Origin: Pseudomonadota bacterium
GTDB lineage: Bacteria; Pseudomonadota; Alphaproteobacteria; Sneathiellales; Sneathiellaceae
Direction of reading: 5' to 3'
DNA: 64,000 nt
Assembly (NCBI GenBank): GCA_024743055.1
Contig: JANSXH010000005.1
Coordinates: forward strand, 124,001-188,000
Below, one piece after another: positions 1 to 8,036 of the stretch. A program made the position numbers and the translations under genes. Every line of letters begins with the position of its first letter. Position 1 is the first letter of the stretch. Under the pieces are notes generated by a model, which did not search any database, was not told the DNA's origin, and worked only from the letters and a program-made list of their open reading frames with translations.

Positions 1-115
1 TAAACCTAACTTCTTCTTCAATGTTATCTAGTTTGCCACTCTGGAAATACTCTTCCTCGGGAACCTGTTCGACAATTTCAACTGCGAGGTATTGAAACAA
101 TTTTGTTAATAACAC
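1..115 (-). CDS. 5' end of an unidentified gene, cut by the window edge
   Basis: A reading frame starts with GTG at 115 and stays open to the window edge (38 codons). GGAG lies 8 bases before the GTG. The peptide begins MLLTKLFQYLAVEIVEQ and continues with an acidic stretch rich in Glu. No family is recognised from so short a piece. The ribosome site and open frame are the only support; the next gene is divergent, so the roughly 160 bases from 116 to 276 would hold both promoters. A perfect TCCTGA-aac-TCAGGA inverted repeat sits there at 177-191. Confidence 0.4.
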   Translation of the reverse strand, partial: MLLTKLFQYLAVEIVEQVPEEEYFQSGKLDNIEEEVRF

Positions 116-276
116 TATTATTTCTCCAATTCTTTATGGGTGAACCTTGTACTTTCAACGCTTAGGATTGATAACGTCCTGAAACTCAGGATGTGATCTC
201 AGTCTTTCGTTGGAATGTGTTAAGTTTCGAAACTTGCAGAGATTCGGTTGGCCGGGAGACAAGGGAGTAAACGGAC

Positions 277-1059
277 ATGAGTGAAGAATTATCCAGCCCA
301 GTTCAGTTTGAAGGGCTCGAGATCCATGACATGGCGTCGACCGACTGGGTGGCGGTTGGCAAGCCGGGGCTGTTTTACAAGCCGGCTCGGGTCGATCTGG
401 ACAGCGGCAAATTTCTGGGCCTGTTTCGCTTCGATGCCTTTGCCGAAAGTGGTTTGCATCAACATGTGGATGTGGGGGCCAGCTATATTCTGAGCGGGTC
501 CGTCACGGATTACAGTGGAAATTTCACCCAAGGCTGCATCGGCATCAATCCGCCAGGAGATACCCATGACGCCTTGTCATATGACGGAGCGTTGATTACG
601 TCACGGCTTGAAGGCTCCAGCATCTATCCACCAAAAGCTGAGGAGCTCAACGCCATTCATCCCGGCGCCTATCGCCATGGCTTTCAAAATGCCGGGGCGA
701 TGCGGGATCCCATTGTCGTGCCCTATCATTACAGCGGAATTGAGCCTTCCAAAGGCCATCCGGAAGGGGTGACGATGCGCCTCCTTTATGATTACGCCGG
801 AACGGATCATGATTTTCGCATGAGCTCCCTGCATTTAGACCCGGGCGCACGGACCGGGCCGTTTACGACACAGGCAGGCTTGGATATTTTTGTGGTCGCC
901 GGAGATCTCGAAATTGCAGGACAAAGCGTCAAGGCCAATCAGTTCGTCTCCGCCCCCTCCTCCGCCGAGCTTGAGATCTCCAGTCATTTTGGCTGCCATC
1001 TGATCTGTTGGAGTGAGGCCCCGGTTATATCGGAGGGTCCGGATCCCTTTGGTTTTTAA
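277..1059 (+). CDS. Bicupin protein, ring-cleaving dioxygenase/ChrR-like cupin fold
   Basis: This 260-residue protein appears to hold two cupin halves. The first (about residues 35-115) has a His-x-His pair in GLHQHVDVGASYILSG and a later GINPPGDTHDA segment, as in metal-binding cupins of the 2,4'-dihydroxyacetophenone dioxygenase/ChrR-like type. The second half (about 165-250) keeps the beta-sandwich pattern but has weaker metal ligands. GGGAG lies 9 bases before the ATG. No signal peptide is seen, so it is probably cytoplasmic. It stands alone and converges on the AsmA-like gene 11 bases away. The substrate is unknown; a dioxygenase or metal-binding sensor role is inferred from the fold only. 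Confidence 0.75.
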   Translation: MSEELSSPVQFEGLEIHDMASTDWVAVGKPGLFYKPARVDLDSGKFLGLFRFDAFAESGLHQHVDVGASYILSGSVTDYSGNFTQGCIGINPPGDTHDALSYDGALITSRLEGSSIYPPKAEELNAIHPGAYRHGFQNAGAMRDPIVVPYHYSGIEPSKGHPEGVTMRLLYDYAGTDHDFRMSSLHLDPGARTGPFTTQAGLDIFVVAGDLEIAGQSVKANQFVSAPSSAELEISSHFGCHLICWSEAPVISEGPDPFGF

Positions 1060-1070
1060 AGCGTCTTCCC

Positions 1071-1766
1071 TCACTTAAGGACCGAGTTTTGAACCTGGGT
1101 AATGAGAGCATTGATAAACTGGTAGGAAAAATCAGCGATGGTGACCCCGTCCCCCTCCGTTCCAAATCCACCCAACGCGATCGAGCTAATCTTCGTCGAG
1201 AATTTCTTTGTCAGCGGATAGATCTTACCGCTGACAGCAATGTCCGTGAGGCTGACACTATCGATACGGAGTTTCTCCTGACCGTTCTCTTTGCCCGACA
1301 GCGACGCAACATAGGCGGCTGCCGCTGCCAGAATAACCGCCAGATTGGAGCTTGTTGCCGTGGTTTCCAGGTCTATGTTAGGGCTGGTAATTTTGACGGA
1401 CCTGATATGAAGCGGCCCCGCAATCAAGCTTAAAGGGGCGATTTCAATGTCTATTTTATCGACAGAAAAGCTGTTTTTGGCGCTTCCCAGATTCGAATTA
1501 GGAACTTGAAGGCTCTCAATGGTCCCGCGACCGGTCAGAAGGCTGACTTTGAAACCACTAACGGTGACAGCTTCTCCGGTGGCCAGGCTACCGAAAATAA
1601 CAAGCGCCTTTTTTCCGGCATCATTCATTCGCTCTTGCGCAAAGATCACTGCTCCTACGACCGCAAGAATGATCGCCAGCAGAACCCCGCCCGTCACCAT
1701 GAGCCAACTGTGATGTGACGGTGCGTGCGGGGATTTTCTGTGCAGGCTATTTCGAAACTGAGGCAT
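1071..1766 (-). CDS. AsmA/DUF748-like membrane-anchored periplasmic protein
   Basis: A protein of 231 residues with a short basic, His-rich N-terminus, then one hydrophobic segment (about residues 21-44, WLMVTGGVLLAIILAVVGAV) and a beta-rich periplasmic region. The segment LLTGRGTIESLQVPNSN and the following alternating pattern (IDIEIAPLSLIAGPLHIRSV) are typical of AsmA-like and DUF748-like proteins, where each repeat describes a layer built on an inner-membrane anchor. Those families act in envelope lipid transport or outer-membrane homeostasis. This copy is much shorter than AsmA or TamB, so it is probably a single-module member. No clear ribosome site precedes the ATG, so the start is uncertain. 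It is single and monocistronic. Confidence 0.6.
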   Translation of the reverse strand: MPQFRNSLHRKSPHAPSHHSWLMVTGGVLLAIILAVVGAVIFAQERMNDAGKKALVIFGSLATGEAVTVSGFKVSLLTGRGTIESLQVPNSNLGSAKNSFSVDKIDIEIAPLSLIAGPLHIRSVKITSPNIDLETTATSSNLAVILAAAAAYVASLSGKENGQEKLRIDSVSLTDIAVSGKIYPLTKKFSTKISSIALGGFGTEGDGVTIADFSYQFINALITQVQNSVLK

Positions 1767-1858
1767 ATCATCGGATCCATTCGCATAAGGAATTAGGACT
1801 CCGGATATGGACCTCAGATTGTTTCAATCAAGAAGTATATACAACCTTGAGATATGTA

Positions 1859-2719
1859 TTACTTAAACTCGGGTTCCTCCCACCAGGGATAATAGGCGGG
1901 CATGTCAGCGGAGGGGCGCATGGTGAATTCTGCCGGTCGCTTCTCAAGGAAAGAGCTGACCCCCTCGGCCACGTCCGGGCTCTGCCCCATAACAGCAATA
2001 CCCCGGCTATCAACTTTGTGGGCTTCCATCGGATGGTCAGCACCCAGCATACGCCACATCATCTGACGGCAAAGAGCGACCGAGACAGGCGCTGAATCCG
2101 CAGTCATCTCCTTGGCCAGCTTGCGGGCGGCAGGCAGCAGATCATCTGCGGCATGAAGCGAGGTTACGAGACCACCGTCCAATGCTTCCTGAGCCGGAAA
2201 GACGCGCCCGGAATAGACCCATTGCGCGGCTTGTGGCATTCCGACGAGGCGCGGCAAAAACCAGCTGCTGCAGGCTTCCATAACGATACCGCGGCGGGAG
2301 AAAACAAAGCCCATTTTTGCTGTATCGGCAGCGATCCGGACATCCATGGGCAAAGTCATCGTCGCCCCGATCCCCACTGCGGGTCCATTAATGGCCCCGA
2401 TAATCGGCTTCTTTGATTGATACATGCGCAGCGTCACCAGTCCGCCGCCATCACGATGCAGACCATCTTCCGGCATCACACCCCGGGCTTTATAATTGAA
2501 GGTCTCTTTACCTCGTCCAAGATCAGCACCGGCACAGAAAGCTCGCCCGGCACCTGTGATGATAATCGCCCTGACATTATCGTCCGCATCGGCCTTATCA
2601 AAGGCATCAATGAGTTCGTCCCTCATAATCGTTGTAAAGGCATTTAGATTATCGGGTCGGTTCAAGGTAATAGTCAGGATCTGATCGTCGACATCATATA
2701 GGATTTGTTCGTAAGACAC
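1859..2719 (-). CDS. Crotonase-family protein with isomerase-like active site
   Basis: This 286-residue enoyl-CoA hydratase/isomerase-superfamily protein would act on acyl-CoA thioesters in the cytoplasm. The start is the GTG at 2719 because GGAGG stands 5 bases upstream; upstream codons in frame lack a site. The oxyanion-hole segments GRAFCAGADL and NGPAVGIGATM are present. The two catalytic glutamates of classical hydratases are absent: the first is Thr in GIGAT, the second position falls in FSRRG. Instead there is a Glu in GIVMEACSSWFLPRLVG, a position used by delta3,delta2-enoyl-CoA isomerases and related dehalogenases. It is therefore more likely an isomerase-type member than a hydratase. 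It is single, divergent from the next gene. Confidence 0.85.
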   Translation of the reverse strand: MSYEQILYDVDDQILTITLNRPDNLNAFTTIMRDELIDAFDKADADDNVRAIIITGAGRAFCAGADLGRGKETFNYKARGVMPEDGLHRDGGGLVTLRMYQSKKPIIGAINGPAVGIGATMTLPMDVRIAADTAKMGFVFSRRGIVMEACSSWFLPRLVGMPQAAQWVYSGRVFPAQEALDGGLVTSLHAADDLLPAARKLAKEMTADSAPVSVALCRQMMWRMLGADHPMEAHKVDSRGIAVMGQSPDVAEGVSSFLEKRPAEFTMRPSADMPAYYPWWEEPEFK

Positions 2720-2875
2720 GGGTTTCCTCCGGTTTATTGTTGTTATTATTCCCATTTGCGGGAAGCTTGGAGGACAGAAAGTCGATCTCCTGCCATCCAT
2801 TGAATGTCTGTAGCTCAGGCTTATGTTAACAAGGATGTACTGGAAATGGCCAGCAGATTTTAGAGGATAATGTCA

Positions 2876-3226
2876 ATGCCGAGAAATGCCGACACCACCA
2901 TCCAGGGATATCACGCCCATATCTATTATTCGCCGGAAACACGAGACACGGCCGCCGAAATCCGGGAGCAGATGGACGAAACTTTTGATGTAGAGCTTGG
3001 TCGTTGGCGGGATGAGCCGGTGGGTCCACATCCCGTTTCCATGTATCAGGTTGCCTTTGCACTAGAGGAATTTCCGAAAATTGTACCCTGGCTGATGATT
3101 AACCGACAGGGCCTGGATATCCTGGTTCATCCGGAGACCGGGGATGACCTACAAGACCATCGCGATAATGCGCTCTGGCTTGGGGCGAAACTGGAGTTAA
3201 AGCTGGATATGTTTATGCAGGCGTAA
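2876..3226 (+). CDS. DOPA 4,5-dioxygenase family protein
   Basis: A small protein of 116 residues matching the DOPA 4,5-dioxygenase family, whose fungal members cleave the ring of DOPA in betalain synthesis. The bacterial members are mostly uncharacterised. The family's histidines are visible in GYHAHIYYSP, VGPHPVSMYQ, ILVHPETGDDLQDH and the end NALWLGAKLELKLD. Two in-frame ATGs exist at 2870 and 2876. GAGG at 2863-2866 lies 9 bases before the second but only 3 before the first, so the second is chosen. It converges on gcrA with only 7 bases between stops. The natural substrate is unknown; an extradiol-type reaction on a catechol is inferred from the family. Confidence 0.85.
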   Translation: MPRNADTTIQGYHAHIYYSPETRDTAAEIREQMDETFDVELGRWRDEPVGPHPVSMYQVAFALEEFPKIVPWLMINRQGLDILVHPETGDDLQDHRDNALWLGAKLELKLDMFMQA

Positions 3227-3233
3227 GTCTCGC

Positions 3234-3557
3234 CTAGCTATTATCCTTACTCTGATAGGCCATATTGCAGTGTTTTAGGCAGTAAGGTTTACTGGGTACT
3301 GCTTCATCCCCACAAAAATGGAAATTGGCTTCACCGGGGTGCCCGATAGGCCACTGACAGGCCCGATGGGAGGGGATCACCTTCTTTTTGGGCTTCTGGG
3401 CCGCCGGCGCTGACTTGGTTGACAGACCGAGCCTGTTAGCCTTTCCGATCACGGCATTGCGGGTGACATCCCCAAGTTCCTCGGCGATCTCTGCCGCGGT
3501 CTTTCCGGATCCCCAGAGTTTTTTCAGTTTATCAATGCGTTCTTCGGTCCAACTCAT
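3234..3557 (-). CDS. gcrA: GcrA-family cell-cycle regulator, short form
   Basis: GcrA is an alphaproteobacterial transcription factor that binds sigma-70 RNA polymerase and promoters methylated by CcrM at GANTC. The N-terminal DNA-binding part is intact: MSWTEERIDKLKKLWGSGKT, AAEIAEELG and VTRNAVIGKANRLGLS. The C-terminal sigma-interacting part is also visible, with CQWPIGHPG, FHFCGDEAV and PYCLKHCNMAYQ. At 107 residues it is well below the roughly 170 of the Caulobacter protein; the missing part is the linker, here only about 20 Lys/Pro-rich residues. The gene lies downstream of the sorbosone-dehydrogenase-like gene on the same strand but 122 bases away, probably with its own promoter. Confidence 0.92.
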   Translation of the reverse strand: MSWTEERIDKLKKLWGSGKTAAEIAEELGDVTRNAVIGKANRLGLSTKSAPAAQKPKKKVIPSHRACQWPIGHPGEANFHFCGDEAVPSKPYCLKHCNMAYQSKDNS

Positions 3558-3634
3558 ACCCAGGTCTCTTTATGCGATGATCTCAGATTTCACCAAACAA
3601 GGCGATCCATATCGTTCCGCCCTTTCGAAAACTC

Positions 3635-3653
3635 TCCTGATATATCCTCAGGA
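3635..3653 (-). terminator. Weak hairpin between the sugar dehydrogenase and gcrA
   Basis: A 6-bp perfect inverted repeat (TCCTGA / TCAGGA, 7-base loop) lies 27 bases after the sugar-dehydrogenase stop. On the minus strand it is followed by GAGTTTTCG, only a short T run, so it may be a weak terminator or attenuator separating the two genes. The stem is short and could be chance. Confidence 0.3.
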
Positions 3654-3679
3654 AAGCAGAGAGTCTACAGATATCCTGC

Positions 3680-4924
3680 TCATTCGCCGTAACTAATGCG
3701 CCAGACCGTCTGACTAACAGCGTCGGCAACAAGCAAGGCTCCGTCTGCAGCTACGGCTACTCCCACCGGTCGGCCCCAGACTTTTGCCCTACCCGGGTCC
3801 TCCGCCTCTAAGCGAAAGCCGGTGGCAAAATTCTGGTAGGATCCAGTGGGTCTACCATTTTCAAACGGGACCCGGACAACTTTGTAACCTGTCGGCTTGG
3901 ACGCATTCCAAGACCCTTGAAAGGCAACAAATGCATCATTGCGATACGCCTCCGGAAACTGCGTCCCATCATAGAAGGCAAGCCCGAGAGGCGCAGAATG
4001 GGATTGGAACAGCACTTCTGGTAGGATCGACTTGGCAACCAGGTCCGGAGCATCTTCTCCATATTCCGGATCCGGGATTGTGCCGGAATAGGCATACGGC
4101 CAGCCATAAAACCCGCCATCCTTGACCGAAGTCAGATAATCCGGGACAAGACCATCTCCATAACCATCCCGTTCGTTGACCACCGTATAGAGATCGCCCG
4201 TCGTCGGCTCAAAATCAATCCCAACCGGATTCCTGAGACCGGAAGCCACGGTTTCAAGGCGATTGTCTTCTAGATACAATTTTTGGATACTGGCCCGAGG
4301 TAACGGTTCAACATCGACATTGCCTCTGCTGCCGACAGAAATATAGATGGCGTTTTCTTCTTCACTATAGAGAAGGTTGCGTGTCCAGTGACCACCTCCC
4401 TCACCAAGGGACCCCTCTTCGGTCACCTCTTCCAGACGGCCTGAAGTCTCCATCTCACCCACTTTGAAACGGATCCGGCGAACTTGAGTCTCTTCACCGA
4501 TATACAACCAGTCTCCGACGATTGCCATGCCGTGAGGCAGTTCGAGATCGCTGACCAGAGTTTTTTGAATATCGGCAACACCATCGCCATTGCTATCCCG
4601 AAGCAGGGTGATCTCATCGGCGCGCGGCTGGGCCAGCAGCACATCCCCATTTTCGAGAACTTCCAGCCATCTTGCATGGGTTAGATTGCCTCGAAATTTA
4701 TTGACCTTAAATCCCTCAGGCAAGTTCAGCTCCCCCTCCTTGTTCGTGCTGACAACACGTGGGCTCAAGGCAGCGACCGGAGTCGCATAAGGTTCCGGAA
4801 GGTCTGATGCACGGATAGTGAACATCTCTCCCACCTTATTACTTTCCGCCGCAATCCCTATTGAAGAAGCAGCCGTACTGGCTGATAAAGCGAGTAAAAC
4901 CGCGATTTCTTTTGGAAAATTCAT
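3680..4924 (-). CDS. Secreted PQQ-type sugar (sorbosone-like) dehydrogenase
   Basis: A 414-residue periplasmic beta-propeller of the glucose/sorbosone dehydrogenase family, which oxidises sugars with PQQ. An N-terminal signal peptide is seen (hydrophobic region about residues 6-26, then AAES). Family segments include LPHGMAIVGDWLYIGE, SGLRNPVGIDFEPTTGDLY, VNERDGYGDGLVPDYLTSV, GGFYGWPYAYSG and HSAPLGLAFYDG. The ATG at 4924 is preferred over an in-frame GTG six bases upstream, because AGGGAGA lies 6 bases before the ATG and directly against the GTG. No PQQ-synthesis gene or cytochrome partner is nearby. The exact sugar cannot be told. Confidence 0.85.
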   Translation of the reverse strand: MNFPKEIAVLLALSASTAASSIGIAAESNKVGEMFTIRASDLPEPYATPVAALSPRVVSTNKEGELNLPEGFKVNKFRGNLTHARWLEVLENGDVLLAQPRADEITLLRDSNGDGVADIQKTLVSDLELPHGMAIVGDWLYIGEETQVRRIRFKVGEMETSGRLEEVTEEGSLGEGGGHWTRNLLYSEEENAIYISVGSRGNVDVEPLPRASIQKLYLEDNRLETVASGLRNPVGIDFEPTTGDLYTVVNERDGYGDGLVPDYLTSVKDGGFYGWPYAYSGTIPDPEYGEDAPDLVAKSILPEVLFQSHSAPLGLAFYDGTQFPEAYRNDAFVAFQGSWNASKPTGYKVVRVPFENGRPTGSYQNFATGFRLEAEDPGRAKVWGRPVGVAVAADGALLVADAVSQTVWRISYGE

Positions 4925-5134
4925 GGTCACTCTCCCTGGTATATTGATTCAAATTGATTAGTTGCTATTTTACATAGGGTAACAAAAAGGCGATTTCACC
5001 TCTTATTCGTGATACGGTGACAAAAATAATGTCGCGAAAAGCGAACGAGGAGACAAAAGCCATTCAGCATGATCACGGGGTCGCAGTACTGAGCAGCAGG
5101 ACGCGGAATTTGCTGCCGGAAGGTTTAGTTTGGA

Positions 5135-5887
5135 ATGAACATCGTGAATAAGTCGAATACCATTCTCCTTGTCATGCATCAGGCGACTTCGGATCCTGGA
5201 CGTGTAGGTGAAGCCCTCCGCACCCGTGGATACAATCTGGATATGAGAGTTCCTGCGATAGGAGATCCCCTCCCTGACAGCATGGAGGATCACGTCGCTG
5301 CAGTCATATATGGTGGGCCGATGAGCGCCAATGACGATCATGAACAATATATTCGAGACGAACATAAATTCGTCGAACTGCTATTAAAGTCTGAAACCCC
5401 CTATCTCGGGATTTGTCTCGGTGCACAGATCATGGCGAGGACTTTAGGCGCGAAAGTTTCCGAACATCCGGAAGGTCTGAAAGAGATAGGTTACTATCTG
5501 CTCTCCCCAACGGAACAAGGGTCTCCTTTGTTTGAAAAACCTTTCAATGCCTATCAATGGCATCGCGAGGGCTTCGATCTTCCAAATGGCGCCACCTTGC
5601 TGGCTACGGGTGAGTATTTCCCGAATCAAGCCTATAAAGTCGGTAAAAACGCATATGGCATCCAGTTTCACCCGGAAGTAACAGAAGCTATGAACAAGCG
5701 TTGGGCAACCCATGCCGCCCATATGCTGACCGAACCGGGTGCCCAGTCAGCTGAAAAGCAATTTGCCGGTCGGCGTAAATATGACCCCGGTGTTAAAGCC
5801 TGGCTTGATCTGTTCCTGGATCATTGGCTTGAGGGTGCCTCGCATCAGCGGTCTGAGAAGAAACTGGCTGCAGTGAGTTCTCTCTAA
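5135..5887 (+). CDS. Class I glutamine amidotransferase-like protein
   Basis: A stand-alone 250-residue glutaminase-domain protein, related to the amidotransferase half of GMP synthase but lacking a synthetase domain. The catalytic triad is complete: nucleophile Cys94 in YLGICLGAQ, and His179 and Glu181 in GIQFHPEVT. The oxyanion strand is VIYGGPMSANDD. Such proteins may hydrolyse gamma-glutamyl amides or feed ammonia to a partner; none is encoded beside it. The gene converges on the CoA-transferase gene and the two coding regions overlap by 4 bases at their 3' ends. AAGG is about 12 bases before the ATG, so the start is only moderately supported. Confidence 0.85.
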   Translation: MNIVNKSNTILLVMHQATSDPGRVGEALRTRGYNLDMRVPAIGDPLPDSMEDHVAAVIYGGPMSANDDHEQYIRDEHKFVELLLKSETPYLGICLGAQIMARTLGAKVSEHPEGLKEIGYYLLSPTEQGSPLFEKPFNAYQWHREGFDLPNGATLLATGEYFPNQAYKVGKNAYGIQFHPEVTEAMNKRWATHAAHMLTEPGAQSAEKQFAGRRKYDPGVKAWLDLFLDHWLEGASHQRSEKKLAAVSSL

Positions 5888-7074
5888 ATCACCCGTTTGG
5901 ATCTAAGATCCCCAATTTCCTCTTCGGAATACCCGAGCTCCTGCATCAGCTGATCCGTATGCTCTCCAAGTGTTGGCGCTCGATGTTTCATCTTGGTATC
6001 AGTTTTCGACATCTTGATGGGGAGCTCTGTCAGAGGAACACCCTCTTCAAATCCTGGATAAGGGACACGCTTCATCAGATTCATCGCCGCAAGATGGGGA
6101 TCATCAAGGACTTCTTGGGGGGACATGACCGGGCCGCAAGGAAGGCGAACTTCATCCATTGCGGCAATGGCTTCTTTGGTTGTCCGTTCCGCGCACCATT
6201 TTGACATTCGCTCGGACAGAAGATGGTTATTGTCACCGCGCTGCTGGTCTGTCTGGAAGCGCGGATCCGTGAGCCAATGATCTTCACCCATCAATTTTGC
6301 CCAACGCTCAAACAAAGGCATGCCGAGAGACTGGACCAGAACCCAGCCGTCTTTGGTTTTGAAAGTATCTCCTGGCCCGGCATTTTGACCGCGGTTGGCG
6401 GTACCGACCCGGTTCAGATTGAGCATCGCCTGCTCCATCAGAGTGACACTAGAGATCAGGATGGCGGAGCCAAACAGGGAGGTTCCAACAAGCTGTCCCT
6501 CCCCTGTCTTGTCCCGGTGCTGCAGGGCGGCCATTGTACCGACGGCCCCCATCATAGCAGTGGTGAAATCTACCCAGGGCCCATAGAGTTTTCTGGGCTC
6601 GCCGTTTTCGCCGGACATATGCATGACACCCGACATGGCTTGCCCAAGACCATCAAAACCAACCCTGTTTTTGTAGGGGCCTTCATCTCCAAAGACCGAC
6701 GCATGGGTCAGAATAATATCTTCCTTCACAGCTTTTAGGCTCTCGTAATCGAGCCCCATGGCTTCCAGTGTCTCGATCGGCAAATTGGCGACAACAACGT
6801 CAGCTGTTTTCACCAGCCGCTTCACGACTTCCCGACCTTCAGGCTTCATCGGGTTTAACGTCATGCCTAGCTTGTTCTGTCCGATTTGCAGAAAGAGGCC
6901 GCCATCTCCGGTTTGATCTTCAGTTAAAGGCGTAACATATCTGTCTTCACTTCCAGCCAGCTTTTCAATTCTGATGACTTCTGCTCCAAGATCGGCCAGC
7001 ACGGTCGCACAATAAGGACCGGCGATGTAGCGGCCGAAATCCAGAACCCGAATTCCTGAGAGAATATTTGACAT
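5884..7074 (-). CDS. Class III CoA-transferase (CaiB/BaiF family)
   Basis: This 396-residue enzyme moves CoA between carboxylic acids. The N-terminus LSGIRVLDFGRYIAGPYCAT and LADLGAEVIRIEK are the family signature. Asp169 in LYGPWVDFTTAM corresponds to the Asp169 nucleophile of formyl-CoA transferase, and GFDGLGQAMSGVM precedes it as usual. Length is typical. AGGAGG lies 8 bases before the ATG. It is a single gene with a 149-base upstream region after the cold-shock gene. The acid pair it uses is not predictable; short- or branched-chain and aromatic acids are all known in the family. Confidence 0.92.
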   Translation of the reverse strand: MSNILSGIRVLDFGRYIAGPYCATVLADLGAEVIRIEKLAGSEDRYVTPLTEDQTGDGGLFLQIGQNKLGMTLNPMKPEGREVVKRLVKTADVVVANLPIETLEAMGLDYESLKAVKEDIILTHASVFGDEGPYKNRVGFDGLGQAMSGVMHMSGENGEPRKLYGPWVDFTTAMMGAVGTMAALQHRDKTGEGQLVGTSLFGSAILISSVTLMEQAMLNLNRVGTANRGQNAGPGDTFKTKDGWVLVQSLGMPLFERWAKLMGEDHWLTDPRFQTDQQRGDNNHLLSERMSKWCAERTTKEAIAAMDEVRLPCGPVMSPQEVLDDPHLAAMNLMKRVPYPGFEEGVPLTELPIKMSKTDTKMKHRAPTLGEHTDQLMQELGYSEEEIGDLRSKRVI

Positions 7075-7223
7075 GTTATTACCTCCTGATTGTTTTTGTT
7101 TTTATGTCAGGATCTATCATTTCCTGCTTTTGCCGCAAGACTGCCCTGTCTGTGTTTATTTGGCAATAAATTTAGCGCCTATTCATTTTTTTGAGCGCCA
7201 ACTGTGTCTGCGCTGTTTCTTGC

Positions 7224-7715
7224 TTAGATAATTTCAACCCCTTGCGCATGAGGCCCTTTTTCACCGTCAGAGACATTTAGTTTGACGCGCTGGTCCGCTT
7301 TCAACTCCGCCAGACCCGACCTTTCAAGAACTTTCATATGCACGAAAATATCTGCCTGCCCGTTGTCTGGGGTGACAAAGCCAAAACCTTTCTCTGCATT
7401 GAAGAATTTTACTGTTCCTTCAATCAAAGCATCTGGGGACACATTCTCGTATAACACGGGCGCCGGTCCGACTTCGTGAATCTCTGTAACCTGATAGCGC
7501 TGATTTTTTTCCTCTAAATCACAGCGAATAAAAGCACCTTCGGCCAAACCCTTGAGATTTAACTTCTCAAGCTTGGAAATATGAATGAACGCATCTCCGG
7601 ATCCATCCAATGGCATGACGAACCCGTAACCTTTGGTTGTATTAAACCATTTAACCTTGCACTCTACGTTCTCCCGCGTGATTTCATCTGAGCGCACAGT
7701 ATTCTCGTTTCGCAT
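7224..7715 (-). CDS. Double cold-shock-domain protein
   Basis: At 163 residues this protein carries two cold-shock domains, each a five-stranded nucleic-acid-binding barrel. The first (about 17-75) has VKWFNTTKGYGFV and DAFIHISKLE; the second (about 95-162) has GTVKFFNAEKGFGFV and DIFVHMKVLE. Both keep RNP1- and RNP2-like aromatic residues, so both may bind single-stranded RNA or DNA. The double form is common in Alphaproteobacteria, where it serves as an RNA chaperone in cold or stationary phase. GGGGA is 9 bases before the ATG. A 321-base upstream region could hold the long leader typical of cold-shock mRNAs. Confidence 0.92.
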   Translation of the reverse strand: MRNENTVRSDEITRENVECKVKWFNTTKGYGFVMPLDGSGDAFIHISKLEKLNLKGLAEGAFIRCDLEEKNQRYQVTEIHEVGPAPVLYENVSPDALIEGTVKFFNAEKGFGFVTPDNGQADIFVHMKVLERSGLAELKADQRVKLNVSDGEKGPHAQGVEII

Positions 7716-7960
7716 TTACTCTATTCCCCAACTCGTCGACCTTTCGGCAGGCTCAACTGTACCGGATTCCATATGCGCCATGGATCACAACCGGTGAATG
7801 CCTTGTTCCACAGGAACATAGTGAGGAAATTAAGACGCGCCGTGATTGAAATCAGCCGCCTTATAAAAAAGAATAATCCCCATATTCGTTCTTAAACAGA
7901 ACACATACAATTCTGGCGCCCCGGAATCGCACCCTCAATATGGGTATATTTGATGTCGAT

Positions 7961-7979
7961 TTCAACTATTTTAGTTGAA
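7961..7979. repeat. Perfect 8-bp inverted repeat
   Basis: TTCAACTA, three T bases, then TAGTTGAA: an 8-bp perfect stem with a 3-base loop. It lies 10 bases before the larger hairpin at 7990-8019. It could be part of a structured RNA or a protein-binding palindrome. Confidence 0.5.
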
Positions 7980-7989
7980 GAATTTGTAC

Positions 7990-8019
7990 CGGGAGAGTAG
8001 TTGCTGAATTACTCTCCCG
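7990..8019 (+). terminator. Intrinsic-terminator-like hairpin
   Basis: A perfect 10-bp stem CGGGAGAGTA / TACTCTCCCG with a 10-base loop. On the plus strand it is followed by AATTTTTATT, a terminator-like T run; on the minus strand the following sequence (GTACAAATTC) is poorer. It lies 17 bases after the peroxiredoxin-like stop, so it may end that minus-strand transcript, but its polarity suits a plus-strand RNA better, and no plus-strand gene is seen before it. Confidence 0.55.
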
Positions 8020-8036
8020 AATTTTTATTACCGGTT

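Larger units (their letters stand above)
7716..8036. other. 321-base gene-free stretch with two tandem hairpins
   Basis: No convincing coding frame. It holds the upstream region of the cold-shock gene (minus strand, left side) and the downstream region of the peroxiredoxin-like gene (right side). Two perfect inverted repeats lie in a row at 7961-7979 and 7990-8019. The rest is AT-rich with no recognised riboswitch. A long cold-shock leader or a small RNA could be encoded here. Confidence 0.6.

Noticed and set aside
92..121. A TTGAAA-N18-TATTAT promoter for the first cupin gene
   Set aside because: It would lie over the start of the left-edge gene and give a long leader; AT-rich chance match, so not listed as a feature.
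6223..6738. A plus-strand frame of 171 codons opposite the CoA-transferase gene
   Set aside because: It is fully contained in the coding strand's complement and lacks any support of its own.
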